Source of the DNA: Cardinalis cardinalis
Lineage: Eukaryota > Chordata > Aves > Passeriformes > Cardinalidae
DNA length: 64,000 nucleotides
Assembly: GCA_014549065.1 (NCBI GenBank)
Contig: JACDOX010000009.1
Span: 3,707,310-3,771,309, forward strand
Direction: 5' to 3'
The notes under the pieces: generated by a model
What the model saw: only the letters and a program-made list of their open reading frames with translations
Told to the model about the DNA's origin: nothing
The model's database searches: none
Shown here: piece by piece, positions 1-12,000 of the stretch
Position numbering within the stretch: the stretch's first letter is position 1
Layout: the number at the start of each line of letters is the position of its first letter
Translations under genes and position numbers: made by a program

Positions 1-830
1 TATGATCTNCCAGAACATTAAAACAATGACAGCAGTGTCTTTTAAAAAGCAATAATTTTGTTAGACCCACATGAGAAGAACCTGTGTTTCTCCTTGTCAT
101 GCCCCCAAATACAATTCTAAGGTCAGAGTTAAGCCATTCTCTTTGATCTCAGTCTTTGTACTACATACTTATTTGCTATCTTACATTTTATAATCTCTTG
201 CATCTTTCTTGGCATGAAAACCTTAGTGTCCATCCGATAGGGAGGATGACATCAGTTTAACTGAGTCCCCCTGAAATAACAAAGAGTAAAGGTAGAGCCC
301 TAAGCTATAAATGAATTTTTATTAAAGTTATGGAAGCATAAACTTCTGCTGAAAGAGTGTAGTCAATGCTGGGAAGCTGTATCACTAACTTCAGCAAGCT
401 AAACTAAATACATTTTAAGAGAACATCTGTCTAAATTACTAAATCTGGAAAATGCATACAAGACCTTATAGAAGTCTTTGAGCTTCCCTTGGAGCATGAG
501 TATCCTAAATATTTAATATTCGCTTCTAAGAGGAGTCATAGTATTGTAATCAGTGAGCCAACAGCATCTCTTTTAGGTGCTCCTCAGTAATGGGTCATCT
601 GCAGGCTGTGCCAGGCATTAATACAGATATTGGGGCTGGCCAGAATTAAAGGGGTTCATGCTGGTTCTGCAGCGGCCAAGGGAGTCCCTCACTCTTTCTT
701 TCACCCTTATTGNGAGCTGCTCATTCCCTCCTTTGCACCAGCTCTGGAGCTGATTGTACCTCTTTCTCAAGGGATTTCAGTTACCTAATGCAANGAGACC
801 ATGGTTTTGTTGAGCCCTCCCGAGTGTACC

Positions 831-927
831 TTGATGAGCGCCAGNGCTGACACCAAGAGTACTTCGATGAGTGTTAGCTCTGGCACNAAGAGGGTTTTGA
901 TGAGTGTTTGTGCTGACACAAGGTTGG
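831..927. repeat. Three-copy 33-bp minisatellite
   Basis: Three adjacent copies begin TTGATGAGCG (831), TCGATGAGTG (864) and TTGATGAGTG (897). Each continues with a CTGACAC-like core and an AAGAG/AAGG end. Copies are diverged, and two of them contain an N. Confidence 0.75.
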
Positions 928-2169
928 TTCAGTGCTTGCTCCTGAGGGGGCACTGAGACTTCCTGCTTCCAGCAGTGACCAGCTGTGAACTCACTGAGTC
1001 AGAGGAAAGCCCACCTCCATTGTCCCATGGGTGCTCCCATTCAGAAATTTGTTAGCATCCCTCATTTTGTTGCCTCTGTCCCTTACACTTAGATACAAAG
1101 TATTTTTTTTTAACATCCAATTTCCATTGGCTCATTGACAGTCCTTATGCCTTTGAGATTTTGCCAGTATCTTCTATAGCCCAATTAGTTGCTCCTGTAT
1201 CGTGGTGTGTAAATTGAGGTGTGTTCACATTCCCTCACAACTCCATTTTTTGATAGACTTCAGGAGTCCCCTGTGTTTCCAGGTACTGGAACTTTGTAAG
1301 CAAAGCTGTCCAGTACCTGTCTGCAGTATTTGAAAAGAGGTCTCCTTTGGGCAGTGATATTAATCATNCCTCAGTTTGACTGGAAATACATCTTTGATGT
1401 ATTCTGGGATGACAGCTGTGTTTTCCAGGAAGAAATTCTATTGATCTGCCAAATCATTTTGCCAGAAACAAGTGTGGTCATGTCTCTCTTCCTTATAAAC
1501 CAGGCCCTCCAAAAAATTTGATGGAAATTCCCTCCAGGCCATAAGTGCATAAATTTGCTGTTTGTACAATTGAACTTGATCCTATTTCTAATAACCAGTC
1601 CTGAAGATCATCCAAGTCTTTCCTATTTTTCAATCTTTTTTCTTTTCCATGCTTTCCAATTTAATGTAATCAGCATATTTCATTGGAATGCTCCTGCATT
1701 TTGTGCCTAGGTAATTAATGCAAATATCAAGCTGGCAGGTTTTAGAGTTGATATTGGAAGATCCATACTTCCAATTTTGTCCTGCTTGGGGCTCACTCAG
1801 GGTAGTCACCAAAGTTTCTGTGAGCAAAAATGTCCATGGTCTTGTTGCCTGTTTGGCCAGAATGAATGTCTGGAAAGCTGAGCAGCCACTGCCCTCCCTC
1901 ATCAGGTCAGTTCATGTCTAAGCTCAGGTGTTTTGCTATTTGAAGGAGAAATAATAAATTTTTGCCTCTTCTGCTGAGCAGGTTTGTGCTCACTGCCTCC
2001 TGCCCCAGGGGCCAACCTGCCTCTTGCCAGGTTTTCTTTATCAATTCGTCATCTCTTCCAGCTTAATTTTCTCTGAGGTGGAAGTTTTTCACTGAGTAGC
2101 AAGATTTTATACTGATTTAATCTCAGTAAAATTTTGTAGTCTTTGAACCTGCTTAGTGAAATTTACGAT

Positions 2170-2216
2170 GTAGATAATTTGGTCTCTTCCAATCTTACCA
2201 ATTCTGTGATTCTGTG
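2170..2216 (+). mobile_element. CR1 LINE 3'-end remnant
   Basis: A block reading GGTCTCTTCCAATC followed by AATTCTGTGATTCTGTG resembles the CR1 terminus (the word 'GTCTTTTCCAACC' plus the ATTCTATGA-type 8-mer tail). It is too short for subfamily assignment. Confidence 0.4.
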
Positions 2217-2983
2217 CTTTGCCTGATTAGAAAATAACTATGAGGAAGATAATTTGACTGGTTTAACATTTGAATGGTTTAGTAAATACAGCCTGCATTT
2301 AATTTATATATGTTTGCCTCAGGTCTGATTGTTTTTTCTCCTTGATGTTTGTTCCAAGTCTTGTGTACTTGGAGGCTGGGATTGCTATTGCCCAGAGCCT
2401 TTTCCTCTGGCATTGCTGAAGCTGCAGGGCTCCCAGGGAGTGGGTTCATCTGCACTGTGAGCCTGCCTGGGCTGCAGCTCCTGGGGCCCACAGCTTTGCC
2501 TGCCCGTGCAGTGTGGACCTGAGCCCACCATCTTGGTGTTACAAGGTGATGTCGTGTTGTGCCATTGTGTCCTTTGAAACCTGCCAACACAGCTGCTGTT
2601 TTCCCTCAGATTCCAACTGGTGTCCCATCCTTCTGCTTTTTTGCTTTTTTTGAAGTTCACCTAACTTCTGTGCTGTTTGCTTTTAGCANCAAATAGAAGA
2701 GTCTCTTGAATTACAGTCAGTGTCAGTGGGTGGTTTTGGACCTTCCGTGAAGAAACTCCCCATAGTTTTCCTTGTCCCACTTTCTGCTCTTAAAATCAGT
2801 ATATCCCATGCACTGTGTAACTCCANTGGACGTGGTTGTTTTAATTATTTTTATGAACATTTTAGGGAAAGTATCCTGNAGGTTTTGCCCTTTTCAAATG
2901 TAAATGTTTAATCAGTGCTTGCCGAGAGCAAGTACAAGAACGCATGAACAAGGCTTATGGTTCTGTTTTTTGTCTTCTTGCAG

Positions 2984-3050
2984 TGACCTGCTGTCTTCTG
3001 AATATCTTGAGAGGCATATCGAGCAAGGTGGGAAGACAGTGGAAGTTAAA
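2984..3050 (+). CDS. ADAM22: ADAM22 exon E1: propeptide
   Basis: 67 nt between CAG and GTAAGA. The first base completes a codon begun upstream. It encodes DLLSSEYLERHIEQGGKTVE and ends in phase 0 after Val-Lys. The segment matches the ADAM22 propeptide just before the GGEHCYYQ segment. It is the most upstream ADAM22 exon visible. Confidence 0.95.
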
Positions 3051-6000
3051 GTAAGAATTTCTTTTTATGTTTCTNTTTTTTAATTTGCTTGGCCTTTCCT
3101 GTTTATGAAAACTCATATATTTTTGAGAAAGGAGAGATAACTGATTTTTCAAGTGATTTGTTTTGCTGTTCTGAGGGAAGCATGTTTCATNTTTTCTCTT
3201 TCAGCCTTAAACAAGGCAAATTCACTATACACTCCNTTGTCAAATTTAGTACATTAATGTTTATTTCAAAATGGTATCCATGAAAAATATATTCATAGTA
3301 GTTCTTTTTGCTAGTAAGAATACTTCACTTTTGATGCTTATTGAAGAAAATATTTTTGTTTTGGTAGGTAGCATTTTCTCATTGTACAAAACCTCAAGTT
3401 TGGTATGTTATGAGCTTCTTTGTAAATTTGAGAATAGCAATATTTATTGTATAATATTATTGTATTAAATGTCTAGTCACAAGTTGTGTGTTTTTTTCTC
3501 TGTGTGTGTGTTGGCATAGTAATTACAAGATGCTATTTGTTGCTGTTGTCTTGTGTGAAATGTCCCACAGCCTTTGCAGAAGTGTTTTATTCTTTGCATG
3601 CAACATGGGAGATTTTACTTGCAGACCCTCTATTTGTTAGGACTTATTTTGTAGATGTCAGCTATAATTTTTGTATCAATTGCCGTAGATTACATAGAAT
3701 GTTCAGAAATGTATTATATATGGTACAAAATGGAAACTAAATTTGCCTATCAGGTAAATATTAGGTAAAATTTTGTTCAAAATTTACATTTCATTAAAAG
3801 AAATCTCCCAAATTGTTTTACTAAATCTGAGATAATCTAAGTACTTCAAAACAAATGTGTTAATCTCTGCAAGGTGAAAGTGGAAATGGAAATGGGCAAA
3901 GCAGTCCTTTATCCACTNGATAGCTAAAGATGCAAGTTTTCTTTGGTTTATTCCCTTTTGTCATTTGCAAATAGGAAGTCTGCTCTCCCACTATTATCTA
4001 GATAATAGTCTGCATACATTATCAGACTGAGGCAAACACATACATGTTCCATTAAATTGTAAAGACTAATTTCTCAGCTCTGCTCTGCAGTCAAAAAGTC
4101 TTGCTTGACTGAGGCTGAGAATATGAGTCAAAGCAGAAATAAAGATAATAGCTGATATTAATAAGAGAAAAACAACCCATTTGTCTGCATTAAGATATAT
4201 AAATGCAAGTTAGTTAAGTTAATCCATCACTGTCACAGAATTGTTCCTGATGAGCAAGCCTTAATCAAGCAAGGAAATGTTTGANATCAGCAGCTTTTCA
4301 TATCTAAGTACTGTTTAATAGAAGGGAAAGTGATGGGAGGATCAGGTCTTTCAAAGGAAGGGTCAGAAAATTTTCTGGGTAAAGCAGCTGCAAGCCTCAA
4401 GGGTCCCAGAGATTATTTCCCCTTGATTTAGGTGCTGAGCCAGGGTCAGGGTATACCTTCAGGGATGGCTATCACTGGCTTGCTCAGAATTCTCAAATCT
4501 GCCTGAAGCAGAGAACTATCATTGCTGCATTGAGCTTGATACTTGAGGTGAGCTGAATTGGGAGTGAAAGGGGCTGCAAAGACTGCACTACAAAGAAGAG
4601 GGCTTGCTGCTTGAGTGGTGAGTTCCCCTCCCCATGCTGCCCTGGCTGGGCTGTACAGGTGGGCTCCTCTGCCCCTTCTATTCCACTGCTCCAGGAGTTC
4701 TGCAGGCAGCAGTCCTATNGAAGCATGCTAGAAAGGGGATGTAAGGTCTTTGCTTGTTCTGTTGCATCTGGGTTTGTGGGATTGGCAGGGAGGGAAGCAG
4801 CTGCTGTGAAAAATGTCAGAAGAGCCTGGTGGCCACAGTCATGGGAACATTTTCATAAAAGTTCAGACACCAAAAGATTTTTGGAAAAATGCAGCCTACC
4901 GAGTACACTTTAATACCAGACATTGATGAGGCTGATTTTAGTGCTCAATAGCTGTTTAAAAATTAATCTGGTTCCCTCTGACCAGTCAGTATTTTTCAGA
5001 GCACCTATAAGTTCATTTGAGAGCTTTGTTTNTCTGTTGAACAATTTCTGAAAGGACTGGCAGTATCTTTTTGCTTTGGTTTTACATCAAATGTTTTGAA
5101 AATCTTATTACAGCTATAAAAAAATTCCATTATAGTGATTTATTACCTTTGGTTACTGTGGGAATTGTTTACTATAACTGGTAACATAATTATTATGCTG
5201 GATTTTAGATATTGNGCAGATTGGTTAGATACCTATTTAAAAATAGCTAGTGAAAGGGTGCAACTTATGGAGAAACCACAAAATATGCACTCCTTTTTGC
5301 AGCATATTCCAAAGCAGAAGCTGAAGAGGTATTTCAGAAAGGAGACAGGTTTCTATCAGTTGCTTCAACATGCTGCTCTTCACCCATCTCTGTGCAGTTT
5401 ATCTTGGGCTGTAGGCAGAGACAGAGGCGGCCTGGCAACATCTCTCTTGCTGCTTTGGTGGGAGAAACAGTGACAGAAAGAAAANGTCCATCTGCCATCC
5501 ACTGCCAGCTGCAGGCTTTGAGCAAAGCTGCTCATACAGCGAAATGGCCTCCTCTGTTCTTGCCCTTCTTACCAGAGAGGTGTATCTTAAAATCCATACG
5601 CATTCCCCCTTGCATTTCTCTGGGCAAGAAGACTGCCCAGACACACAAATCATCAGTGCTGCTGTTGTTCCACCAGCAGAATGGGAGAAGAGGAGNTTTG
5701 AGGCACGGTGTGAAGGCAGCTGTACATGCAGCAGTTTGGGAATGTGTCTGGAACGTGGATCCTGCCTTGGCTCATNTGTGATGTGGAGTTGATAACTACT
5801 TTTGCCACTCCTCCCCCTCTCCTTCCCTCCCAGTAAAACTTCCTGTGCTGTAAAATACATATGGATCTTCTGCCATTACTGAGGATGCTTCAAAGAGGAG
5901 AGGGGGGCAGGGGAAGGGAGAAATGTTTATAGCATAAAAAATACCACTTTTTAATAGNAAAAGGATTTTTACTGTGAGAAGAGTCCTCAGTTTAACATAC

Positions 6001-9000
6001 CTTTTTATCATAAGAAGACATTACATAANGTTTGATTTCTGCATAATCATTAGNCCATTGTGAAGGTGAAACGTATTACAAATGTTTTTGCAAGATGCCA
6101 ACATTTAGCTGCTGCAGAGGAGAGGTTTCTTGTTAATTTGGCACAGTTAGGCAGCACCTAACACATTCTTATTAAACCAGCAGCAGTGTGCAATGCCTAA
6201 GAGAAACAGAAGGAGCTAGATGTTCAAATTATTTCAGTGTTTCCCACCACACCCTCCTTTACTGTACATCACGCCTCTACTAGGAAAGCAGGAATGTTGG
6301 CCTAAATTCTTTCTGGTAGCAAAGAGAATAAACAATTAATAAGAAAGAAAAACCCTTCTTGGCATTGCCTTTTCCTGATTGTGTCATTCCAGACCATCCT
6401 ATGCTCATAGCACATCAATACTCAACCTGTGTATACCTAATGTTGCAATATTTCTGTATGTCCTTTTATCTCTCTTTCTACCTCTTTTTTGGTTGTCACT
6501 CTGTCTCTGATGCTGTCAGTGAGATGAAAGGCAAAAAACAGCTATAGTGCTGAGTAATTCACATTGCTGGATTTTTCACCCTCAGAAGAAACAACTGATA
6601 TCTATTCAGTGATATTTTCTCAATAAAATGTTTCAGTTTTCTTCTTCAGTGTGTGTAGAAATAAATGTTTCTGCTTGTATTCCCCCAAAACAATGGACAC
6701 TTCTACGAGTTCTTAGGAAATTGCTCTCTGAAAAAGATTAAGCCATGAAAATAATTGTCAGAAAACTTGCACAGGTAGAGATGTGGTGGATAAATACCAN
6801 AAAATTGTGATGGCATGTTTAAATATGACTATAGAAGGAACTATATTTCGTAGACACTCCGTAAAGTCTGAAATTCTTGAGTGTGGTGGTGTAAGCACAG
6901 CATGTGCATTATGGGCACAAAATTACAGTGAGAGTGCTTACAGCATAAACCCCTGCTTTTTGCTTCAGCCTCGCAGCATTTTCCTATGATAGCATTGAGC
7001 AACATAAATGGAGACTTATCAAGTGCTAGGAACTGTTTTTTCTCTGTTGTAGCATTAACAGAGGAGCTTTGGCCAGGCTTGTCCTGTGGCTTAGGACTGC
7101 CATGTGGCTGTGTGTCCCAAGCTGTGCTGAGCCCTTCTGCTGGGCCCTGCAGAGCTCAGACCCTGCCCACTGGGCTTTCTTCAAAGCACCCACAGCTGTC
7201 CAGTCCATCTGGGGGTCCCAGCNCAGCCTCCTGCTCTGTGGGGTCTCAGCAGAGGGACCCCCATTGTGGTTTGGCCAATGGAGGGTTTGGGGCANATGCA
7301 TTTTAAGGCTGCACAGCAAAGCAGAGCTGTTAGCTTGCAAAAATAGTCATTATGTTGTGTGCATTGACTAGTAGCNTGTGCAAGATGACTGTTATTGTAG
7401 CTTACAGCTATTTTAATGCTTCTGCACAAGGAGGAAAATTACTGTTCTTCATTGCCTTGCTGTGCTTAAAGCCTTGGCTAGTGTGTGCCATGATGTGTAT
7501 TTGAAGGGCTCTTTAAATGCCCTTTCTAAGGAAAAATGATGCATTANGGAGAAAAATATTAAAATCTTGAAAAATCAGAGGAGTCTGGGTACCCTTGATC
7601 TGGTAGATATTGTTTTTTCTGTTAAGCTTTCTCCTTCAAGTCTGGTCTCCTCGAGCAGTTTTTAAGGTACAGTCCCTTGACGAGGGCAGTGTGTGTCTGC
7701 ACACCTGTGCCTGTGTTTGATGAGACCTTATCCAAGTAGCATTCCAACATTTTGTTGTTATCTCCACAGGTATGAACTGATCATAAGTCTACAATAATTT
7801 TTTGTGCAGCCAGATTAAACACTTCACCATTGAGCAGGTCATTTTAATAATTGACTGCTATGTTTCCAGTCTTATAGCAAGACTGGAAAGCATCATCTTC
7901 CAGTTAGGGCACTCACTGTCAGAAAAGAATTTCTTATTATTCTTCAGGTTTTGGTAACTCACCATTTTGTAACCAAAGGGGAAGGTGTTTCAGTTGCCAG
8001 GGAAGCCTGTATGCTAAACAGGCTTTCCTGCTTGGGATTTCATTTTCTCCTGAATAATGAAGTGCCAGCTGGGCTGGCAGAGGATGGGATGGGAGTGCAG
8101 NAAGACTCAGCCCTGGGAGGCTGGAGCCTGGGGTGGTGGGGAGCTCTGCGTGCATCTACCTGAAACTTGCACAACCTGCTGATGAAAACCGAAGAGGAGC
8201 AAATCATAAATAATGCAGGAATTATATATGCCTGTTCTGGCAGAGCTTTTTTGGCTGTGTCCAGAGACTAGAGAAGCTGTTGTTATCAGAAGAGTCATTC
8301 TCAGTCTTGTTAGAGAGAAGACTTTGAATAAGGGTTCCTGTAATGTTGTCACATCTCCTCTCTCTTGCGCCCTCAACGGAGCTCTCTCGGCCTCATGGCA
8401 AATTACCAACGAATCTAGGCCATAATCTACTTTTTAGTGATAGCAGTAAACTAACTGAAGAAGAGCTGACGAGGAGGCTGTGAGTCTGACACAGTTTAGC
8501 AGGGGGTTCCTGCAAGGTTGATCTTCTGAGTGCTCTCATCAAATGTTTTCATTAATGACTTATGTAAAAAAAAAAGTATGTGTATATTAATGAAATTTGC
8601 CAACAGTGCAAAACTGAGAAGCATTACAGTGCAGAGAAGAATCAGCTGGAAAACTGACTATCTTTTGACCAATGGAGTAGATAAAAAAACAAATAGAGCA
8701 AATGGAAACTTCTTACAGTTAGGGACTAATTATAGGTGTTTGCGCTGTACAATGAAAGTTCATAAATTGAAAGTTCCACAAGAAGTGGAATATTAGAATG
8801 TAGTAGTGGAACGGAATGGCAGGATGGAAGCAAACTGATCCCATAGTATACTGGTCAAATTGCTTCCTCTAGGTTTTGACTGGAATTAATGTGTCTTGAT
8901 GAAGAGTTGACGAAATTTTTTAATTTCTATGTGTTTTCAGTTAATCTGGACNTCTTTTTTTTCCAGTAGTGTCATGCTGTCACACTAAGTCAATAGGCAT

Positions 9001-12000
9001 TGAGAAATATCTCACTTTCCTGTTGTAGCATTGTTTGAATTCTGGAAGCAAGCCCTTTGGGGTTTGGAAAATGTAGTGTTCTCTATAGGATACCAGGGCA
9101 AGATAATCAGCCCTCATACATAGTGCATTTGCCTGACCTAATGATCCTGCAGGCTGGCACTTTTAATGTATATTTACAGTAGATTTTTTAAATATGTGAT
9201 TATCTCCCTGTTATTACCAGCTTACTTTTTACATACATTCTGCTACCAAGGAGAAGAAAATTAAAAGTAACAGTTTTCCATATTAGGAGTTATTCCCAGG
9301 TCATGGTTTTGAATATACTACACTAGAATGAATCCCAGATCATGATTCATGTAGGATTTTGCAGGTTTAATTATCTTGTCTCCCTTTTCTTTGTGACGTA
9401 AAAAAAATTAAAATCCTGTGGGTTTAACTAGTCCTCAGGGGAAAAATGTCAGAAAGTGGAAGTCTTCCAGAACTTAAAAAGTACATTTCACTGCACATTA
9501 AAAAATAAATTTCNGCTGGATGTGGAACCCAGTGATGGTGGGTGGTTCTGCTGAAGTGGCAAGTCAAGCAACTGTGTGACCATCAGGAGTCACCTCTTGA
9601 GTACTCTGCCATAGTTTTGTCTTGTTCCAGAAGGAGGATTGCTTGGACTTGAAGAAAAATCTTGCCTGACTTTGGGCACCTCATGAGTTATTTTCCATGA
9701 GCTGCAACAGCATACAGCATCCATAGCCAGAGAGTGGTTGGTAGCAACCAAGTGTTCTGTAATCTCAGACTGTATGGGGACTGAGTATGGCTAAGAGAAA
9801 TTAATTACTGCTATAACATTAAAGAACATCAAATCACTTTGTAGATGCTCTTATTAAAAAATAAAAGTATATTTTTGGATTTAACTAAATCCCTTTGAGG
9901 GGGAATTAAGCTAAGCAAACAGAAGCTGCTGTACTTCTGAAGGAGTGCATCCATGCAGTGGGCTTTAGCTTGACATCTTTACTTTCTTCATCTTGACTTC
10001 TGTAAGTAGCTTTGCCTAGACATGTCTGTTGTTCCCTATGGATACCAAACTGCCACTGTATTATAAACAGTAGGTTAATGTTTCTAGACATAGCCTCAAG
10101 CTCTGTGAAGTTTCACTTAGAGAGAAAGTTCTGTCATTCAGAAATAATGAGCCAATAAGGATATCAAAGTTGTATTGTTTTCTATTTTCCTCAGAACTTA
10201 ATGTCCTGCTGACTGATTGGTATCCATGTAGGTGTTCTGTTGTGTTTATAGTAATCTTGTAAATCACATTCTTACACCTTGGCTTCAGATTCGAGGTGAG
10301 CTGATGTGGCAGATTAGAGTGCGTAGATTACAAGGAATTTTCATACTGTCCCTTAAAATGTTTGCTTCAATTTCCCTGGAACAGAAATGCAGGAGTGGGG
10401 CAAAATGACTATAATTTAAATGACTTGCATGCCACAACTGAGAAACACTAGCTACTGCTACTAGAGCTGTCTTAAAGACAGCAACAGAGTGGGCAGGAAG
10501 AGGTAACCTTTTCTCCTCTGCCTCATCTTTGCCTGGCAGCTGATAATAAAAAATAATTTCCCCTAACATCAAGGTAAGTCAAGTCAAGAGTCTGTTTTCC
10601 AAGCAGATGCCAAGGCAGCTTCCAGAGCAGATGGTGTTGTGTTGGCATGAGCTCTCTGTCCACACCCTGCAGTGTTTTGTGGGGCATCTTCTCTCATAGC
10701 TACTGGGCAGTAAAGACAACCCTCATTTGGCCTCTGAACTGGGAAGCTGGGCTGATATCTTGTGCCATCTGCTGAAGGCTCCTGCTGTCAGTCACTGATG
10801 GCAGTTGGAGCGAGTCGCCTGCGTGCAGGATCCTGTCACATACACGNGTGTCTCTGTTTGTTAAGAGTGCTGCCAACAGTCTTTAAACATGGGCATTTTG
10901 TGGAGAAGGCTTAGAAGTGGCTGTGCCTTATCCTAATTTTGGAATCCATATCTCTGATTTCAGAAACTGAAACAGCGTTGCTATCTAATGTCACCACAGC
11001 GTGTCAGCTCTGAGCTGTATGAGCACATGTGATAGCCATCCTCCTACAGAGGGAGGGCACCGTTCACAATTTCAGAACATTTGGCTTTAAGGAGACTGCA
11101 GTCCAGAAACTACTCTGCAAAGAGGTGGTGCCAGGTCCCTGGCATTGTTACTGAGCTGAGTAAGAGCTGAACTCAGGGCTCAGCACAGCAGGGACCCTGC
11201 CAATTGCTAAAGTACGTGTCAATTAAAAGATGTTTTCTCTCATTGCAGTTACACAGGTCAAAGTGCCATTTTGACTCTTCAATTTACTAATAGAAACCCA
11301 TTCATAACTAGCTGTTTTCTGCTATAGAAGTCAGCGGGCAAGGGTGCATTTTCTTTTCCTTTTGCTGTTGATCGTGCAGCCTTAGTTATGTATTTTTGTA
11401 ACTGTTGGCCCCACAATGGGTAGCCCTTTAAACAGCTTATCGTTATCTGGCAGCTCATCATTATCTAGCATTCACAGAATGGTGGCTTGAGCCTTAGCTG
11501 GCCTTCTGGGAACCTTCTGGTGCAAGGAAAGAGGGAGATATGTTACTAGGATTTGAATTAAACCAGCAATCTCCTTTCCTGTGGATTAAAGAGTGTTAAA
11601 ATAGGAATATGTAGGAGAAGGAAGGTATTAATTTTAAGGTCAGTGCCTGACTATTACGTGCATTTTACTGGCCAGCACCTCTCTTAATTGCAGAAAATGG
11701 ATTACTTGGATATCCAATGTAGAAAGCAGATGAATGTGCATCCTTATTTTCCTCCCCTGAGAAGGTCACAGTGTCTCAGGCGAATAACAAACCCTGCCAG
11801 TGTATGGTCAGCAGATGCTTTCTGCACTGTGACTGCAGAGAAGAGTGAACTGCTGCCATTAATGACTGTCAGGGCTGTTCTTTCGCTTTACTTATTTCAC
11901 CCTTTATTATGATTACTGGTTAATGTGTTTTTCATCTCTTTTGTGTCTGCTCAGCAGCTGATGCCTCTCAAAGCAGGGACAAACTATCTTAAAAATTAAA

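Larger units (their letters stand above)
1..2983 (+). other. ADAM22 intron upstream of E1 (partial)
   Basis: No exon is seen: the preceding propeptide exon is not recognisable here. The stretch holds a 33-bp minisatellite near 831-927 and a short CR1-like 3' end near 2170-2216. It ends in a pyrimidine-rich tract and CAG at 2981-2983. Confidence 0.8.
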
